The notes: generated from the sequence alone by a model not told the origin. 64,000 nucleotides of DNA from Agapetus fuscipes (GCA_951799405.1 OX637351.1:9828251-9892250); one strand, 5' to 3'; positions 11,325-22,472 are shown, counted from the first letter of the stretch. Numbers and translations: made by a program.

Positions 11325-12303
11325 TGCCCGCTTTCCACTGCGAGCGGGAAATAGCTGAGCGGGAGCGGGAAATAGCTGAGCGGAGCGTAGTGAAATAGTT
11401 TTGGCCTTCCATTGCGAAAGAGTTTTAAAAAATAATGGTATTTGCCTTCCACAGCCAACGAGCTCGGCGGAGTGAGCTAGGCGGGAAATGAGATGAGTCA
11501 GATGAAAGAGTTGTTTGCCTTCCATCTACAGCTGGCTTAGCGGAGCCAACTAGTGTGTGACAGCTCGTTGCAGCCTACGCCCAGATCAAACGTTTTAATT
11601 ATTAATAAAAAAAGTTTTTTTTTTGTTTCGAAAAATAAAAAGTAATGTATTATTTTGCTTTAATACATTAAAAGTAGATGTTGGAAATAAAACATACATT
11701 TTAATATTTTCAAATTTATAAAATAATGTATGATGTGCAGTGTGTGACAGCTCGTTGCAGCCTACGCCCAGATCAAACGTTTTAATTATTAATAAAAGAG
11801 TTTTTTTTTGTTTCGAAACATAAAAAGTAATGTATTATTTTGCTTTAAACATAAAAAGTAGATGTTGGAAATAAAACATACATTTTAATATTTTCAAATT
11901 AATAAAATAATGTATGATGTGTTTTTGTAAATCATGTATGATGTGTTTTATCGCTGTCACGCAACTGCGCGGGTTGGCGCGGGGGGCACGGGGGAGCGGA
12001 GTCAGTTGAAAACTAGCGGCCGAGACCATGACACAGCGGACCCATTTTTACTCGCTCAGTCAGCTCCGCTCACTCCGCTGTCGGTGGAAGCACTTCTATG
12101 AAATTTTCTGTTGCTAGTCGAGCGGAGTCCGTACGGAGTCCGCTGGAAACTCGCTCAACTCTGCGACCACTTTTGTAACTCTTTGTACTCGCTCAGTCCG
12201 CTCCGCTGACTCGCTGTCGGTGGAAGCACTTCTATGAAATTTACTGTTGCTAGTCGAGCGGAGTCCGTACGGAGTCAGCTCCGCTCGCAGTGGAAAGCGG
12301 GCA
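11325..12303. mobile_element. PIF/Harbinger-like non-autonomous element, 979 bp
   Basis: Perfect 23-bp terminal inverted repeats begin TGCCCGCTTTCCACTGCGAG. They are flanked by TAA on both sides (11322-11324 and 12304-12306). A 3-bp TWA-type target duplication with such termini fits PIF/Harbinger. The interior has no transposase. It contains a ~190-bp direct duplication (about 11551-11735 and 11738-11930) and a repeated AGTCGAGCGGAGTCCGTACG block near 12115 and 12250. Confidence 0.75.
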
Positions 12304-12306
12304 TAA

Positions 12307-13459
12307 AGCTTAAGATTCAACCCTCGCTAAACCAAAAAATGTAGGGAAATTAAAACAGCACCTCTTGTGGGTGACTTAGTTCCTATACATTTTTAGTAGA
12401 AATGCTCTAGATGTACACGGACCGTAATGTATGTAGGAGACAGTTGAGTAAGGGAGCTGCTGTTATATCCCGGGTCACCAGTTGATAAAATTAATGGCCG
12501 TGTTTTGCTTTCTTTAACAAAAAAACTCGTTGATCTATAATACAAAGCCCGCATCCCTTCTTGTAACATTAGGAGTTGGTCAGTGAGCCTTTGCTCAAGT
12601 CATCATCATCATCAAGAACCATGAGAGTAACAACACAGCTAACTTCTATCAAATGCGACCGTTAACTAGATGGCGCAGGTAGTTACAGTCTTCACCACGC
12701 TCATCACTATCTGTGTAGCATTAGTACACGACTTGAGTCTCAACGGAAAGTTGTACATATGAGTATAGAGATAAATGCAACAATTACAATTGTTAACCAT
12801 ACATGCTTTAGAATAGAAATACAGCAGGAAACATGTCGCCACCTTCAAGGTGAAAGTGACTAAGTGCTGATTCATTGATTACAACATTTTATTGGGTTGC
12901 TAGGGAAAAATCAATGATATATTATGTTATTGGGTGCCAAGCATGCTAGTCACATAGACGTGTGACATTAGCCCGCCGATAAAAATATTATATTTCGAAA
13001 TTTGCGCTAAGTCCATAGAAGCGGACGGCATAAAATGAATTCCTATTTTAGTCGGTTACATCACTTTAATATTGAACACTCGTTTTAAGGACAAAAAACG
13101 CTGCATTACTGGCAGGAGAGATTGTAGAGGGAGTACTGTACATAGAGCTCCATTTTAAAAGTGAACTGCATTTTTAGCTATTCTCGCGTTAATTAGCGTC
13201 TATGGAGTGCCCGCCCCTGCCAGAACACATTAATATTACATAGAAAAAGATAATAATAAGATTTATTTGGTCATTTGCAGAGATACAGCCATTACACACT
13301 AGGCATTCTGCCACCAGGTTTGTCTTCTATCTGGCACTGGGCCTGGGGTGTCAGGAGTGTATGGAGATGTATCAAGCTTTCACTTTGTTTGGTAATCCAT
13401 AGACAATCTGGACAGAATGCGTGTGCCTGAAGTGGCCCATCCTGTGTGTGGAATGCACT
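12307..13459. other. BAG2 downstream flank; no other gene seen
   Basis: A minus-strand AATAAA at 13262-13267 lies ~195 bp after the BAG2 stop codon and is the likely poly(A) signal. The rest shows a CACATAGACGTGTGACA motif near 12950 and nothing recognisable. Confidence 0.45.
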
Positions 13460-13702
13460 TTATGTTGCGGTGATGTCGAGGCGGGCGAAGTAGTCCAGCA
13501 GCCCCTGCAGGCGTCGCCGCACCTTGTTCCTGTCGTCCTCCGTGCAGCCCAAGATGGCGGCACTGAACCCCGAGGCCTGCTCCTCCTCAGGGATCTCCCC
13601 CAGGCGCTGCTCGCAAGCGCTCATGAAGGCTTCGCAGCGGGAGCGGGCGTCACACGCGTCGGCGCGCACGCTTATCACAAGCGTGTCTATCAAGCGGTTC
13701 AC
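13460..13702 (-). CDS. BAG2: BAG2 exon 4 (terminal)
   Basis: Acceptor TTATCAG|GTG. It encodes VNRLIDTLVISVRADACDAR to the stop codon at 13460. The C-terminal IxGCxxxDxxKxxRRLxxLL pattern is the BAG2 signature end. Confidence 0.9.
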   Translation of the reverse strand: MNRLIDTLVISVRADACDARSRCEAFMSACEQRLGEIPEEEQASGFSAAILGCTEDDRNKVRRRLQGLLDYFARLDITAT

Positions 13703-16582
13703 CTGATAATCATCATTTCTCAGTTACACTTAATATACACAGGATAACACTTCATAACTTAAATAAGAATAAATGTGTAACATGTTTTACAGTATGGGTG
13801 GCCAGCCTCATCCCAGCCTATAAGCCAAGGAATAGTCTAGTTGTCAGGTCGATAGCTCAGTTGGTAGAATGCTTGCATTCCACGCCGTGAGCTCGGGTTC
13901 GAATCCCACCGAGGGTGTCAGAAATGATTTCCCGTTTCGGTGTTTATTTCAAACTACAAATAAAATACCTGCAAGGTTTACTCCGCCTTCACCAGAAATG
14001 AGCACCAGTCCCCTCGGAAGCTGGGAAACCCCACTTCAACTGAAGGGGTTGACGTAAGGTCGGTCCCCTTACCTCTAAAAAGAAATAGGTTCCACTCGCC
14101 ACATGCGAAACCCTTCGGATACAACGGGGTAAGAAGTAACACTGTATGTGTAGCTTAGTTGCGTTTTTTAATAGGAAGCAAAGTGGTCCCTGGTCAAAAT
14201 AAAACGATTGAAATGGTCCCTGGTCGAAAGAAAGGTTAAAAACTAAGTACACCGAGATGTAAAAATGTGGGATTCCAACAGTCTACCGGGGTCATAAATT
14301 AGGAAAGTATCACGGAGGACAATGTCATGGTGTCACCTGGTGCAGAGCCTCCTCCTGCTGCAGGTCGCGGTCAGGCCGGACCACGGCCTCCACGGTGAGG
14401 CAGCGCGCGCGCACACGGGACAGCACGTGGCACACGTCCTCACGCTCCACTGGGAACATGCAAGCACATCATGATGCAGTGTTGGGGCCCTAACATAGAA
14501 GACATTCCGACAACTCGTATGCAAAGTGTATTTAGTTTCCACATATAAACCCCGAGTGTACACACACTTGCCAGTTGCCTGGAAACTGATTATAACAAGA
14601 CCTTGTTTGTATGGTGAGAACGCCCTGGGGCAGTGGTCGGCAAAGTGCAGCTTGATATATTTCTTGCGATATTATAAATCCATAATTCCTCAAAATATAT
14701 TTTGCAAATTGCATGCCTACTCTCCGATCGACCAAAATTTTGCAGACAAATTTTGATGTTACTCCAAGACCGATATTTGTTTTGTTGCCCATTTCATTTG
14801 ACCACACCAAATAAAGCCGAGAGCTCGGGTTCAAATATATATATATGTATCAGAAATAATTACTCGTTTCAGTGTTTATTTCAAACCCCAAAATAAAATA
14901 CTGGCAATGTTTACTCGGTCTTCACAAGAAATGAGGACTAGCCCCCTCAGAGAGCTAGGAAACCCCCACTTAACTGCAGTGGTTGGCGTAAGGCCGGCCC
15001 CATTACCTACCTGTAAAAATAAATAGGTTCTACCCGCCCCATGCGAAACCCTTCGGGAATAACGCGGCAAGAAGTTATCCTATATGTGTTGCTTAGTTGC
15101 CTTTTATTTGCGATCTGCCTCTCCCCCTCCTGTCCCTGCAGCCATCCTCTAACTTGCAGCTGGAGAAGCCGTGTGGCATCTCTCCTCCCCTAACAGTGGT
15201 TACATTACAGAAGTACAACTCACGCTCCTCCAGGTCAGCCAGCCAGTCAGAGTGCTTGAGGGCATCCAGCGCCACCAGCAGAGTGTCCTTTTCTTCCTCC
15301 AGGCGCGCTGTGTCTCTCCGCAGCCGCTCCACACGAGACTCTATGTTCTCCAGGACACCGACCAGCCTGCAACCAACAAACCATCATGCATAAGTAAACA
15401 GGGCATTCCTTGCTCCAGCAGTCACGTGCTAGCTGCCCTACGGCCAGGCTCGAATTAAGGGCGGTTCTATTAGGAAGACTGAACTAGAAACCGTACTCAA
15501 GGGGCCTCAAAGCAAAAATACTGAAAAATGAGGCACGGGCTAATTTAGATCACTTGACTCAAAAGGCCACATTTTGTAGACAAAGATCCCGATAGTTAAG
15601 AAATAAAAGCTTCTCAGAGGAAACCTTTCAGGGCCCCAAACGATCTGAATAGGGCCCCAAAAATTCAAGCAAAAAAGGGTGGGAGGAAATATTTTATGGG
15701 GTGGGGGTGAATTTTAAGGACAAGGGGTATGGGTGGGGGGGAGCTTTTCTTCGCACGAGGGCCCCCAGAGGGGTTAGCCGGTCCTGCCTACCAACATACC
15801 TGTACCCTTAGTACGAGTTGCAAAACTTGAGTAAAGTAAAGTTTACGGAAAATATTAAAGCGTGATTTCTCCCAAAATTTGCCGTTTTTTGTTTCTTACA
15901 CTTTGTGGTCTTAGCAAAAGAGTTACAGTGATGAAGAAAATTAAGTTCAAACAAACAAAAACGGCAGATTTTAGGGGAAATCACTCTTCAATAATTGCCG
16001 TAAACTTTACATTACTCAAGTTTTACAACTCGTACTAAGGGTACTGATATCTATCTATGATCTAAGTTGCAAAGATATGTTAACATTTCTACTAGTGTGA
16101 GTGTCCTGTCAGGCTTTCTGATGTTGGCAATCACTGTGGCTAAGGCTCCGTGGTCCTGCGCTGTCCGGGACATATCCTCTGCGCTTCTCACCCAGGCCAG
16201 GATCTGTAGTAATGCCAATTCCTCAGTTTGTGTTCAATCTTGAACGCCATCATGGAGTTGACAAAACACCAAAATACACTGTGATGTTACCCCGCCCGGT
16301 CACTTCCCTAATGTTAGTAGACTGCCGAGGACTAGTCTCCTGAGTTGGGGCATCACGCCGCCCGGCGCACTTTGGAACGTGCGGCCTGCATTCATGTTTT
16401 AATGTTTGCATCTTACTCTGACGCTTTAATCACCTCTGCTTGGTGTCCTGTGACGTCAGCACCGCGGACTCGTCTATGGTGGGCAGGGCCGCACCGCTGC
16501 TGAGCCTCACGCGCGCAGAAGTCTCCATCACGGCGCCGTGCTCGCTGTCAGCGGTGGTGCTCTGCCACAGGTCCACTTCCAT
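13460..16582 (-). CDS. BAG2: BAG family molecular chaperone regulator 2 (four exons)
   Basis: BAG2 is an Hsp70/Hsc70 nucleotide-exchange cochaperone that also inhibits the ubiquitin ligase CHIP; it acts mainly in the cytosol. Minus-strand exons are 16434-16582, 15224-15366, 14337-14449 and 13460-13702. They total 648 nt, 215 aa, against 211 aa in human BAG2. Phases 2, 1 and 0 match across all three introns, which are GT-AG. A ~50-aa variable N-terminus precedes a coiled coil (LENIESRVERLRRD, EEEKDTLLVALDAL). Next come LTVEAVVRPDRDLQQEEALHQVNRLIDTLV and a C-terminal BAG/BNB region with ILGCTEDDRNKVRRRLQGLL, all aligning to human BAG2 in order. The start ATG at 16582 is in a GAAATGG context. 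Introns hold SINE and MITE insertions. Confidence 0.9.
13847..14170 (+). mobile_element. SINE family A in BAG2 intron 3
   Basis: It has a complete head (GATAGCTCAGTTGGTAGA, GGTTCGAATCCC) and body, and ends in a T run. It is antisense to BAG2 and lies between exons 3 and 4. Confidence 0.85.
14337..14449 (-). CDS. BAG2: BAG2 exon 3
   Basis: Acceptor TTCCCAG|TGG, donor CAG|GTGACA. It encodes EREDVCHVLSRVRARCLTVE onward. EREE...LTVEV is the corresponding human segment. Confidence 0.88.
14817..15107 (+). mobile_element. SINE family A, head mostly lost
   Basis: Only GAGCTCGGGTTCAAAT remains of the tRNA-like head, followed by an AT dinucleotide run and the full body. It lies in BAG2 intron 2. Confidence 0.75.
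15224..15366 (-). CDS. BAG2: BAG2 exon 2 (coiled coil)
   Basis: Acceptor GGTTGCAG|G, donor C|GTGAGT. It encodes LVGVLENIESRVERLRRDTA and the rest of the coiled coil, matching human [20 protein letters not shown]. Confidence 0.88.
15445..15786. mobile_element. hAT-like non-autonomous element, degraded
   Basis: It is homologous to the intact element at 29011-29807. The left end reads CAGGCTCGAATTAAGGGCGG and the right end GGGGTTAGCCGGTCCTG. It is inserted in BAG2 intron 1. The flanks share only CCTAC, so the target duplication has eroded. Confidence 0.6.
15805..16041. mobile_element. TA-flanked MITE (Tc1/mariner-like ends)
   Basis: TIRs of about 45 bp begin CCCTTAGTACGAGTTG and are flanked by TA (15803-15804, 16042-16043). 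The interior shares TTTGTTTCTTACACTTTRTGG and AGTTACAGTRATGAA with the TTAA-flanked element at 18476, although the outer ends differ. Confidence 0.7.
16098..16205 (-). other. Coding-like segment of unknown origin in BAG2 intron 1
   Basis: The minus strand is open for ~36 codons after an acceptor-like ACTACAG, reading AWVRSAEDMSRTAQDHGALA and onward. Its phase cannot join BAG2 exon 1, while exon 1 to exon 2 joins cleanly without it. It may be an exon relic of another gene or chance. Confidence 0.3.
16434..16582 (-). CDS. BAG2: BAG2 exon 1
   Basis: It begins MEVDLWQSTT and ends after SQDTKQ with donor AG|GTGATT (phase 2). The split codon AG+G gives Arg with exon 2. The N-terminal extension is not conserved with human BAG2, so the start is chosen by frame, Kozak context and protein length. 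Confidence 0.75.
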
Positions 16583-17090
16583 TTCAAAGCCTGGTTTCCT
16601 AATCAAAGCGTACGACAATATCATAGGAAACAGTGACAATAGCTGGACTATTAGTTGATGTACAAAAATGATGGATTGAGCAGGAAAACAATGTAATTAT
16701 GATAAAATATTCAAACATTTACCTTCACAACAAACGACACAATCTCGAAATTTATGGAAATGTCACTCGAAAATAATAATAATCTTGTCTATGATTTGTC
16801 TAGAGACAGAAATAAAGCATTAATTAAACATGATTTAGAGGGCTCTTGAGGTGTGATACACACAAAAACAGCGCTCACCAAATAAACCATTCTAATATTA
16901 TTATTATATTTTAAAACCCCTTCACCGTCAGATTTTATGTTTTAATTTTTTAACTCTCTTTTCTTTGCATTTACAAGAGCACCAGTGTCAGAATGAATGC
17001 TTTAAAATAATATTATTTAACGTTTGGTACTTAGTCGGAAAAGGCTGAGTTTAAAAAAAAATAATCCCGGATATTCAAAATGTTTTTTTT

Positions 17091-17412
17091 TCTTTAGATA
17101 GTTCAGTAGGTAGAGTGCTTACATTCTATGCCGTGAGCTCGGGTTCAAATCCCACTGAGAGTGTCAGAAATGATTTCCCATTTCGGTGTTTATTTCAAAC
17201 CTTAAATAAAATAAAACCGGCAAGGTTTACTCAGCCTTCACAAGAAATGAGTACCAGCTCCCTCGGGAGCTGGGAAACCCCCCACTTCACTGAAGTGGTT
17301 GGCCTAAGGCCCTTTACCTGTAAAAATAAATAGGTTCACTCGCCATATGCGACCCCTTCGGGGATAACGCGGCAAGAAGTTTCACTATTTGTGTAGCTCA
17401 GTTGCGTTTTTT
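17091..17412 (+). mobile_element. SINE family A
   Basis: It shows a degenerate head (TAGATAGTTCAGTAGGTAGA, GGTTCAAATCCC) with the full family body. It is intergenic, upstream of BAG2. Confidence 0.8.
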
Positions 17413-18159
17413 TAGTAACTATGTATAAAGTTACGTGTTTTCCGATGGTATCATCAGGAAGAAAGCCGAACTAGTAAGGAACTCAATAAGACACTTTTTT
17501 TTCCAAGTTAGATCCAAGATAGATAGGGAAGACAAAGAAGAAATTGCCAGAAAACTTTCTACGGCCACGGTGTGAAGTGATTCATAAATTTTGTCTCGTA
17601 TCATCAATCGTTGATTATTAGACAGTCGTGGTTGCCTCAGGACAGATAATACAAGGCCTCGCTGACATCTCATGGCGCATGAAACAGCTCTGATGCTGCA
17701 TTCATTTCTTTTATGTTGATTTATGCTCCAGCACACTAAGTTCTGCAATAACAAATTTTCAAACAACTCTGCAAAGGCTCTGGCCACCCCTAGCGGAATG
17801 GCGACAGAGTTACAGTTACAGTTTAGCGCACCCTTAATTCAGTTGCAAAAAAGGTGATATTCCAGAAGTTCCAGCTTATTGTCCGATGCCCCTGGCCGCA
17901 TTATGGTCAATAGAAGTCTAGCTTTGACCCTGCTTCAAAAATGTCAACTAATAATTTATTGAATAAAAAATAAAATAAAATAGTAATAGATATGGTTAAT
18001 ACCTGTTTCTGACAAGTAAGTTGTTTATTGTAATTTCAGTTCTCTTCAGTTTTTTTTTTTAAATCAGTTTTTACAGTGATGGATGGTTGTAGGTCAAAAC
18101 AAAAAAAAGTTTTTTCTTGTAGGTAATGTTTATTTACAGTTTTTTTTTTAATTTCATAC
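17413..18159. other. No gene; repeat fragment
   Basis: A 118-codon minus-strand ORF here overlaps the interspersed repeat piece at 17765-17822 (GGCTCTGGCCACCCCTAGCG) and shows no domain, so it is not called. Confidence 0.4.
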
Positions 18160-18471
18160 AACATCTATCTAATCTAAATCTAAATCTAAGCTGCAAAGAT
18201 ATGTATCATTTGAGATTCATATTAAATGCATTCCCACAAGCAGACATGCATAATTTCGCGCTTACACATGCTGCAAGTGGACCTACAATCTAAAAAACCC
18301 AATCTCAAATGAACATAAGCCCTGCAACTCTTGCCGACCTTCCCTGAAGCAGGGGTGACATTGGCAAAGTGAACCATTTTTTACAGTATGGGTGGTCAGC
18401 CGCATACCAACCTATCAGTCAAGGAATACGAGTATTAAATAACATTTAAGTATAACAAAAACAACAAAACC

Positions 18472-18938
18472 TTAAGGCGTGTTATAAAGCTAAATCTGCC
18501 ATTTTTGTTTCTTACACTTTATGGTCTTAGCAAAATAGTTACAGTAATGAAATCAAGCAAATATGGAAAAACTGTGTTCTTTGATTTAATTAAAATTTAA
18601 TTCATTTAGTAGTTCAGTTTTTCTATATTTACTCAAAAACTGTTGAAAAAAAATGTTGAGTACGGAACCTAAATAATGTATAGTTATGTAATTAAAAAGC
18701 AAAAACAAAATTCCAAAATACAGCACACACGAAAAAAAAGCTAAAAATGTAAAAAAACGCGTTTTTTTTAATATTTTTTTGTGGTGGCAATTCTTAAGTT
18801 TTTTATTTTGTTCAAGCTTTATAATTAAGAGAAAAAATTAATAAACATGCTTGATTTTTTTCATTACTGTAACTATTTTCTAAGACCATAAAGTGTAAGA
18901 AACAAAAACGGCAGATTTAGCTTTATAACACGCCTTAA
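18472..18938. mobile_element. TTAA-flanked MITE inside LINE 3' UTR
   Basis: TTAA occurs at both ends (18472-18475 and 18935-18938), next to TIRs of ~90 bp beginning GGCGTGTTATAAAG. The uninterrupted LINE copy near 53835 shows the ancestral sequence without the insertion, which confirms the boundaries. TTAA duplication fits piggyBac-like or Kolobok families. Confidence 0.8.
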
Positions 18939-19008
18939 AAATAAATCTATACAAAAAAAAGTCAAAAATTTCTTATGCAAAAAAATGTAGCAAACTAATA
19001 AACCAACA

Positions 19009-20880
19009 TTACAAATCAGCATTGCAGATTAGCCGCCACTTCTTCCTGTCCTTGCATACTTCTTTCATTTCATCCAGAGTCATAACCTTTTTCATACAAG
19101 CTCTCCTTTTATTATGACTCTGGATATCCCATTCACTCGCTATTTCGAAAATTTGGTCCATCCATACCTTTCTCGGTCTTCCTCTTCCACGACATCCATC
19201 AATTCTTGCAGCATATACTTTCTTCGTCAATCTTTCCTCATTCATTCTCTCCAAATGTTCAAACCATCTAAGTATACTTCTTTTAATCTTTACTTTCACA
19301 CTTTCCCTTACACCACATTCCTCTCTAACAAAATCATTCCTCACCCTATCACTCCGTCTTTTTCCAATCATACTTCTTAAGTAGTCCATTTCCACCGTAT
19401 GGACTTTACTAATCTCACTTTCACTCACCGTCCAGGCTTCACTTCCATACATCAGAGTGGGGACTAGTATACCACCGTGCACCGCCAGTTGAACATTTTT
19501 TGAAAGATTCTGGTTTTTGGCAATGCTAGCGGTAGCACCCAGTACGCACCTGCCTTTCATTATTCTTCTTTCAAATTCACCGGTCATTCTTCCATCTTTT
19601 TCAAACTTACTTCCCAGGTATACAAACTCATTTACGACATCAACATTCATTCCATTAATTTTAAATTCATAATTCATATTTTCATCATCTCTTTCAAAAA
19701 TCAATACTTTCGTCTTACTTGCATTCAACTTCAAATGGTTACCTAACAAAGCTTCATTTAATCTAGAGAGCATTGTTTGCAATTCTACTGCAGAATCAGA
19801 TACAAGAACTGCATCATCTGCATACAGTAGAACACTCGCTTTGCTCTCTCCTATCATCAATTCACAATCATTAAGTCTAGCATCTCTGACACACTTGTCC
19901 ATGACTATGTTAAATAGCCATGGACTCATCACACATCCTTGCCTCACACCCTTATACACTTCAAACCACTCACTATACTCACCATCAATACGGACACATG
20001 CCTTACTATTTTCATAGTTTGCATGCACCGCACCTAGGAGAGCCCCATTCACTCCGTATGCTTTCAAAACATCCCATAACATACCTCTGTTTACTGAGTC
20101 AAAAGCCTTTTCCAGATCTACAAAGGCCGTGAACAGCTTCCGCCTCACCGATAATTGCTTTTCAACAAGTTGTCGTAGAGTAAAAATCTGATCAACACAG
20201 CCTCTACCGGCCATAAAGCCGGACTGTATATCGGAAATCCTTTCACTAGTAGTCAGAATCACATTTTTTATTATCACCTTACAGAAGATTTTTCCTGGTA
20301 TACTGAGTAGACTGATTGGTCTGAAGTTCTGACAGTCTTTTTTGTCCCCTTTACCTTTGTAAATGGGAACAATGACTGCCTTCCTCCAATCCATCGGTAC
20401 TACTCCTGCATTCACACAAAGCTTACATAATTCGTACATCCAATCTATCAAACATTCACCTCCTGCTTTCAACATTTCACCATTTATACCATCAAACCCA
20501 GCAGACTTCCCATTCTTCAGACGTGAAATAGACACTTTCATTTCTTCTTTCAAAATATTCAATTCATTCTCTTCATCTATCTGTTCATAAATTCTTCTTT
20601 CACCCTGACCAAAAATTTCTTGAAAATAGTTCTTCCATCTCTTGCATACTTCTTCATTCTCCCATACCATCTCACCGGCAGCACTTTTGACTCCTGGAGT
20701 GGTCAATGCAGAAGATTTATTTCTATCCGCATTGATCCACCTCCAAAATTCCTTCTTACTGTCGGTGAAACTTCTGTTAATCCTTTCATCAATCTTTCTT
20801 TGTTCATTCATCTTGCTTTCATAAATTATAGTCTTCGCCATTCTCTTAGCTATCTTATATTCGTCTTCTAGCTTTATCAT
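19009..20880 (-). CDS. Non-LTR retrotransposon reverse transcriptase, N-terminally truncated
   Basis: The 623-aa ORF copies LINE RNA into DNA during target-primed integration. Visible RT motifs are the region around GKSAGFDGINGEML, GFMAGRGCVDQIFTLRQL, motif A FVDLEKAFDSV (catalytic Asp near 255), VRQGCVMSPWLFNIVMDKCV, and motif C YADD at 353-356. The C-terminal third carries RWFEHLERMNEERLTKKVY and GCRGRGRPRKVWMDQI, typical of RTE/CR1-like insect LINEs. The exact clade is not certain. An APE-type endonuclease would precede this in a full element but is cut off. The frame just upstream of the ATG (KKKCYENWLND) is open in another phase, so a frameshift probably created this start. No internal stop. 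Confidence 0.85.
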   Translation of the reverse strand: MIKLEDEYKIAKRMAKTIIYESKMNEQRKIDERINRSFTDSKKEFWRWINADRNKSSALTTPGVKSAAGEMVWENEEVCKRWKNYFQEIFGQGERRIYEQIDEENELNILKEEMKVSISRLKNGKSAGFDGINGEMLKAGGECLIDWMYELCKLCVNAGVVPMDWRKAVIVPIYKGKGDKKDCQNFRPISLLSIPGKIFCKVIIKNVILTTSERISDIQSGFMAGRGCVDQIFTLRQLVEKQLSVRRKLFTAFVDLEKAFDSVNRGMLWDVLKAYGVNGALLGAVHANYENSKACVRIDGEYSEWFEVYKGVRQGCVMSPWLFNIVMDKCVRDARLNDCELMIGESKASVLLYADDAVLVSDSAVELQTMLSRLNEALLGNHLKLNASKTKVLIFERDDENMNYEFKINGMNVDVVNEFVYLGSKFEKDGRMTGEFERRIMKGRCVLGATASIAKNQNLSKNVQLAVHGGILVPTLMYGSEAWTVSESEISKVHTVEMDYLRSMIGKRRSDRVRNDFVREECGVRESVKVKIKRSILRWFEHLERMNEERLTKKVYAARIDGCRGRGRPRKVWMDQIFEIASEWDIQSHNKRRACMKKVMTLDEMKEVCKDRKKWRLICNADL

Positions 20881-20930
20881 TCAGCCAATTTTCATAACAC
20901 TTTTTCTTAACTTTCACAGCTTTTTTTCAA

Positions 20931-21090
20931 ACCTACAAGCAACACAGTAAACTAGTCCTCGGCATGGGATGCAAGCATTCCAGCGACTGAGCTCTCGAAT
21001 AGACAGGGTATGTGTAATTTTAGCACTATTTATTGCAGCATATTTTCATGATTAATAATCACACCTTTCACAAGATCTGAATGGCATTGC
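20931..21090. other. Spacer; downstream flank of zinc-finger gene 1
   Basis: Short region between the LINE truncation point and the zinc-finger stop codon. No feature beyond AT-rich sequence. Confidence 0.3.
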
Positions 21091-22472
21091 TTAAGTGTGT
21101 GTAGATTCATGTCTTCGTAATTTGTGTTTGATGATGTCAGACAAGCGCCCCGCTCTATGCTCACACTGATCACAACCAAATGGTTTATTTCCTAAGTGTG
21201 TCAACTTGTGTTTCCTCAAATAACGTCGTAAAGTAAATCTATTATCACACTGATCACAAACAAATGGTCTGTTATCAGAGTGTATTAGCTTATGTCTTTT
21301 CAATTTTGATAACTGCGCAGCCATATAATCACACTGATCACAAGAAAACGCTTTATTTCCCATGTGTATTAACTTATGTCTGTTCAATGAAGATGAATGT
21401 GCAGTTTTGTAATCACAATGATCACAAGCATATGACTTTTGTCCAGTGTGTGATGAAGTGTGTTTTTTTAAGTCAGCAGCACGAGCTGATTTGTAATCAC
21501 ACTGATCACAAGCAAATGGTTTATGTTCAGTGTGTGTTAATTTGTGCTTTTTCAAATACGACAAGTGTGTGGATTTATAATTACATAGATCACATGCAAA
21601 TGGCATATCTCCAGTGTGTACTAGCTTATGACTTTTCAATAAAAACAATGTAGTAGATTTGTAATCACACTGTTCACATGCAAATGGTTTATCTCCTGTA
21701 TGTATAATCTTATGATTTTTTAATGTACGGGCATGCGCTGTTTTAAAACCACACTGATCACAAGCAAACGGTTTATGTCCAGTGTGCGTCAATTTATGAA
21801 CTCTCAAAGTAGATATTTGTGTTGTTTTGTAATCACACTGGTCACAAGTAACTGGCTTAATTCCATTATGTGTTAATTGATGCCTTTTCATACTAGACAA
21901 CTGTGAATTTGTATATCCGCACTGATCACACACAAACGGGTTGTTTTCAGTGTGTGTTAGTTTATGATTGTTGAGGACAGATGAATTTGTGGATTCAAAA
22001 TCACACTGATCACAAGCAACCAATATCAGATCAGAATGACTCAATTGATGAGTTTTTAAAGACGACAATATTGTTGATTTATAATCACACTGATCACAAG
22101 TAAATGTTTTTTGACTGTTATTTTCCCTGATGGGTTTTGATTCTAATTCACATTTGTAGCTACACTCGTTACATGTTTCCACCAGTGTTGCAGCATCCTC
22201 ATAAATATTTGCTGCAATTATTTCATGTGGACTTGTATTGTGAGTGTTTATTTCCTGTTGCCCTGTTGAGGTGGCTGGCCCGCTCTCTGAGGTTGTGTGT
22301 CTGCACTGGCAGCTCTTGCTTGTCCCCGACATGGATTCACATCCAGACGTGTGCTCCAGCTCGCAGCAACTGAACAACTGATGGATCCTCAAGAGTTTCT
22401 TCTGATTGACCTTGTAGCTGCAGGCATGGCACACATGATCCCCCCCAACACCAGCACTCTCACTACTGCCAG
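21091..22472 (-). CDS. Zinc-finger gene 1, exon 2
   Basis: Acceptor TATATTTCCAG|CTGG; the split codon G+CT gives Ala. It contains all 12 C2H2 fingers and ends after RRHESTHT. Confidence 0.88.

Larger units (their letters stand above)
18160..20930 (-). mobile_element. LINE family A, 5'-truncated, best-preserved copy
   Basis: The minus-strand element runs from a 5' truncation near 20930, through the RT ORF, to the 3' tail ending in a TAGATT-type repeat at 18160. The endonuclease region is missing. A TTAA-flanked MITE is inserted in the 3' UTR. This copy and 53168-54122 prove that the widespread tail repeat belongs to this LINE. Confidence 0.85.

Noticed and set aside
14620..14660. Second hAT terminus (CAGTGGTCGGCAAAG) in BAG2 intron 2
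   Set aside because: No matching right end or target duplication was found, so only a scrap and not listed as an element.
17431..17787. 118-codon minus-strand ORF as a gene
   Set aside because: Its start overlaps an interspersed repeat (GGCTCTGGCCACCCCTAGCG) and no recognisable domain follows.
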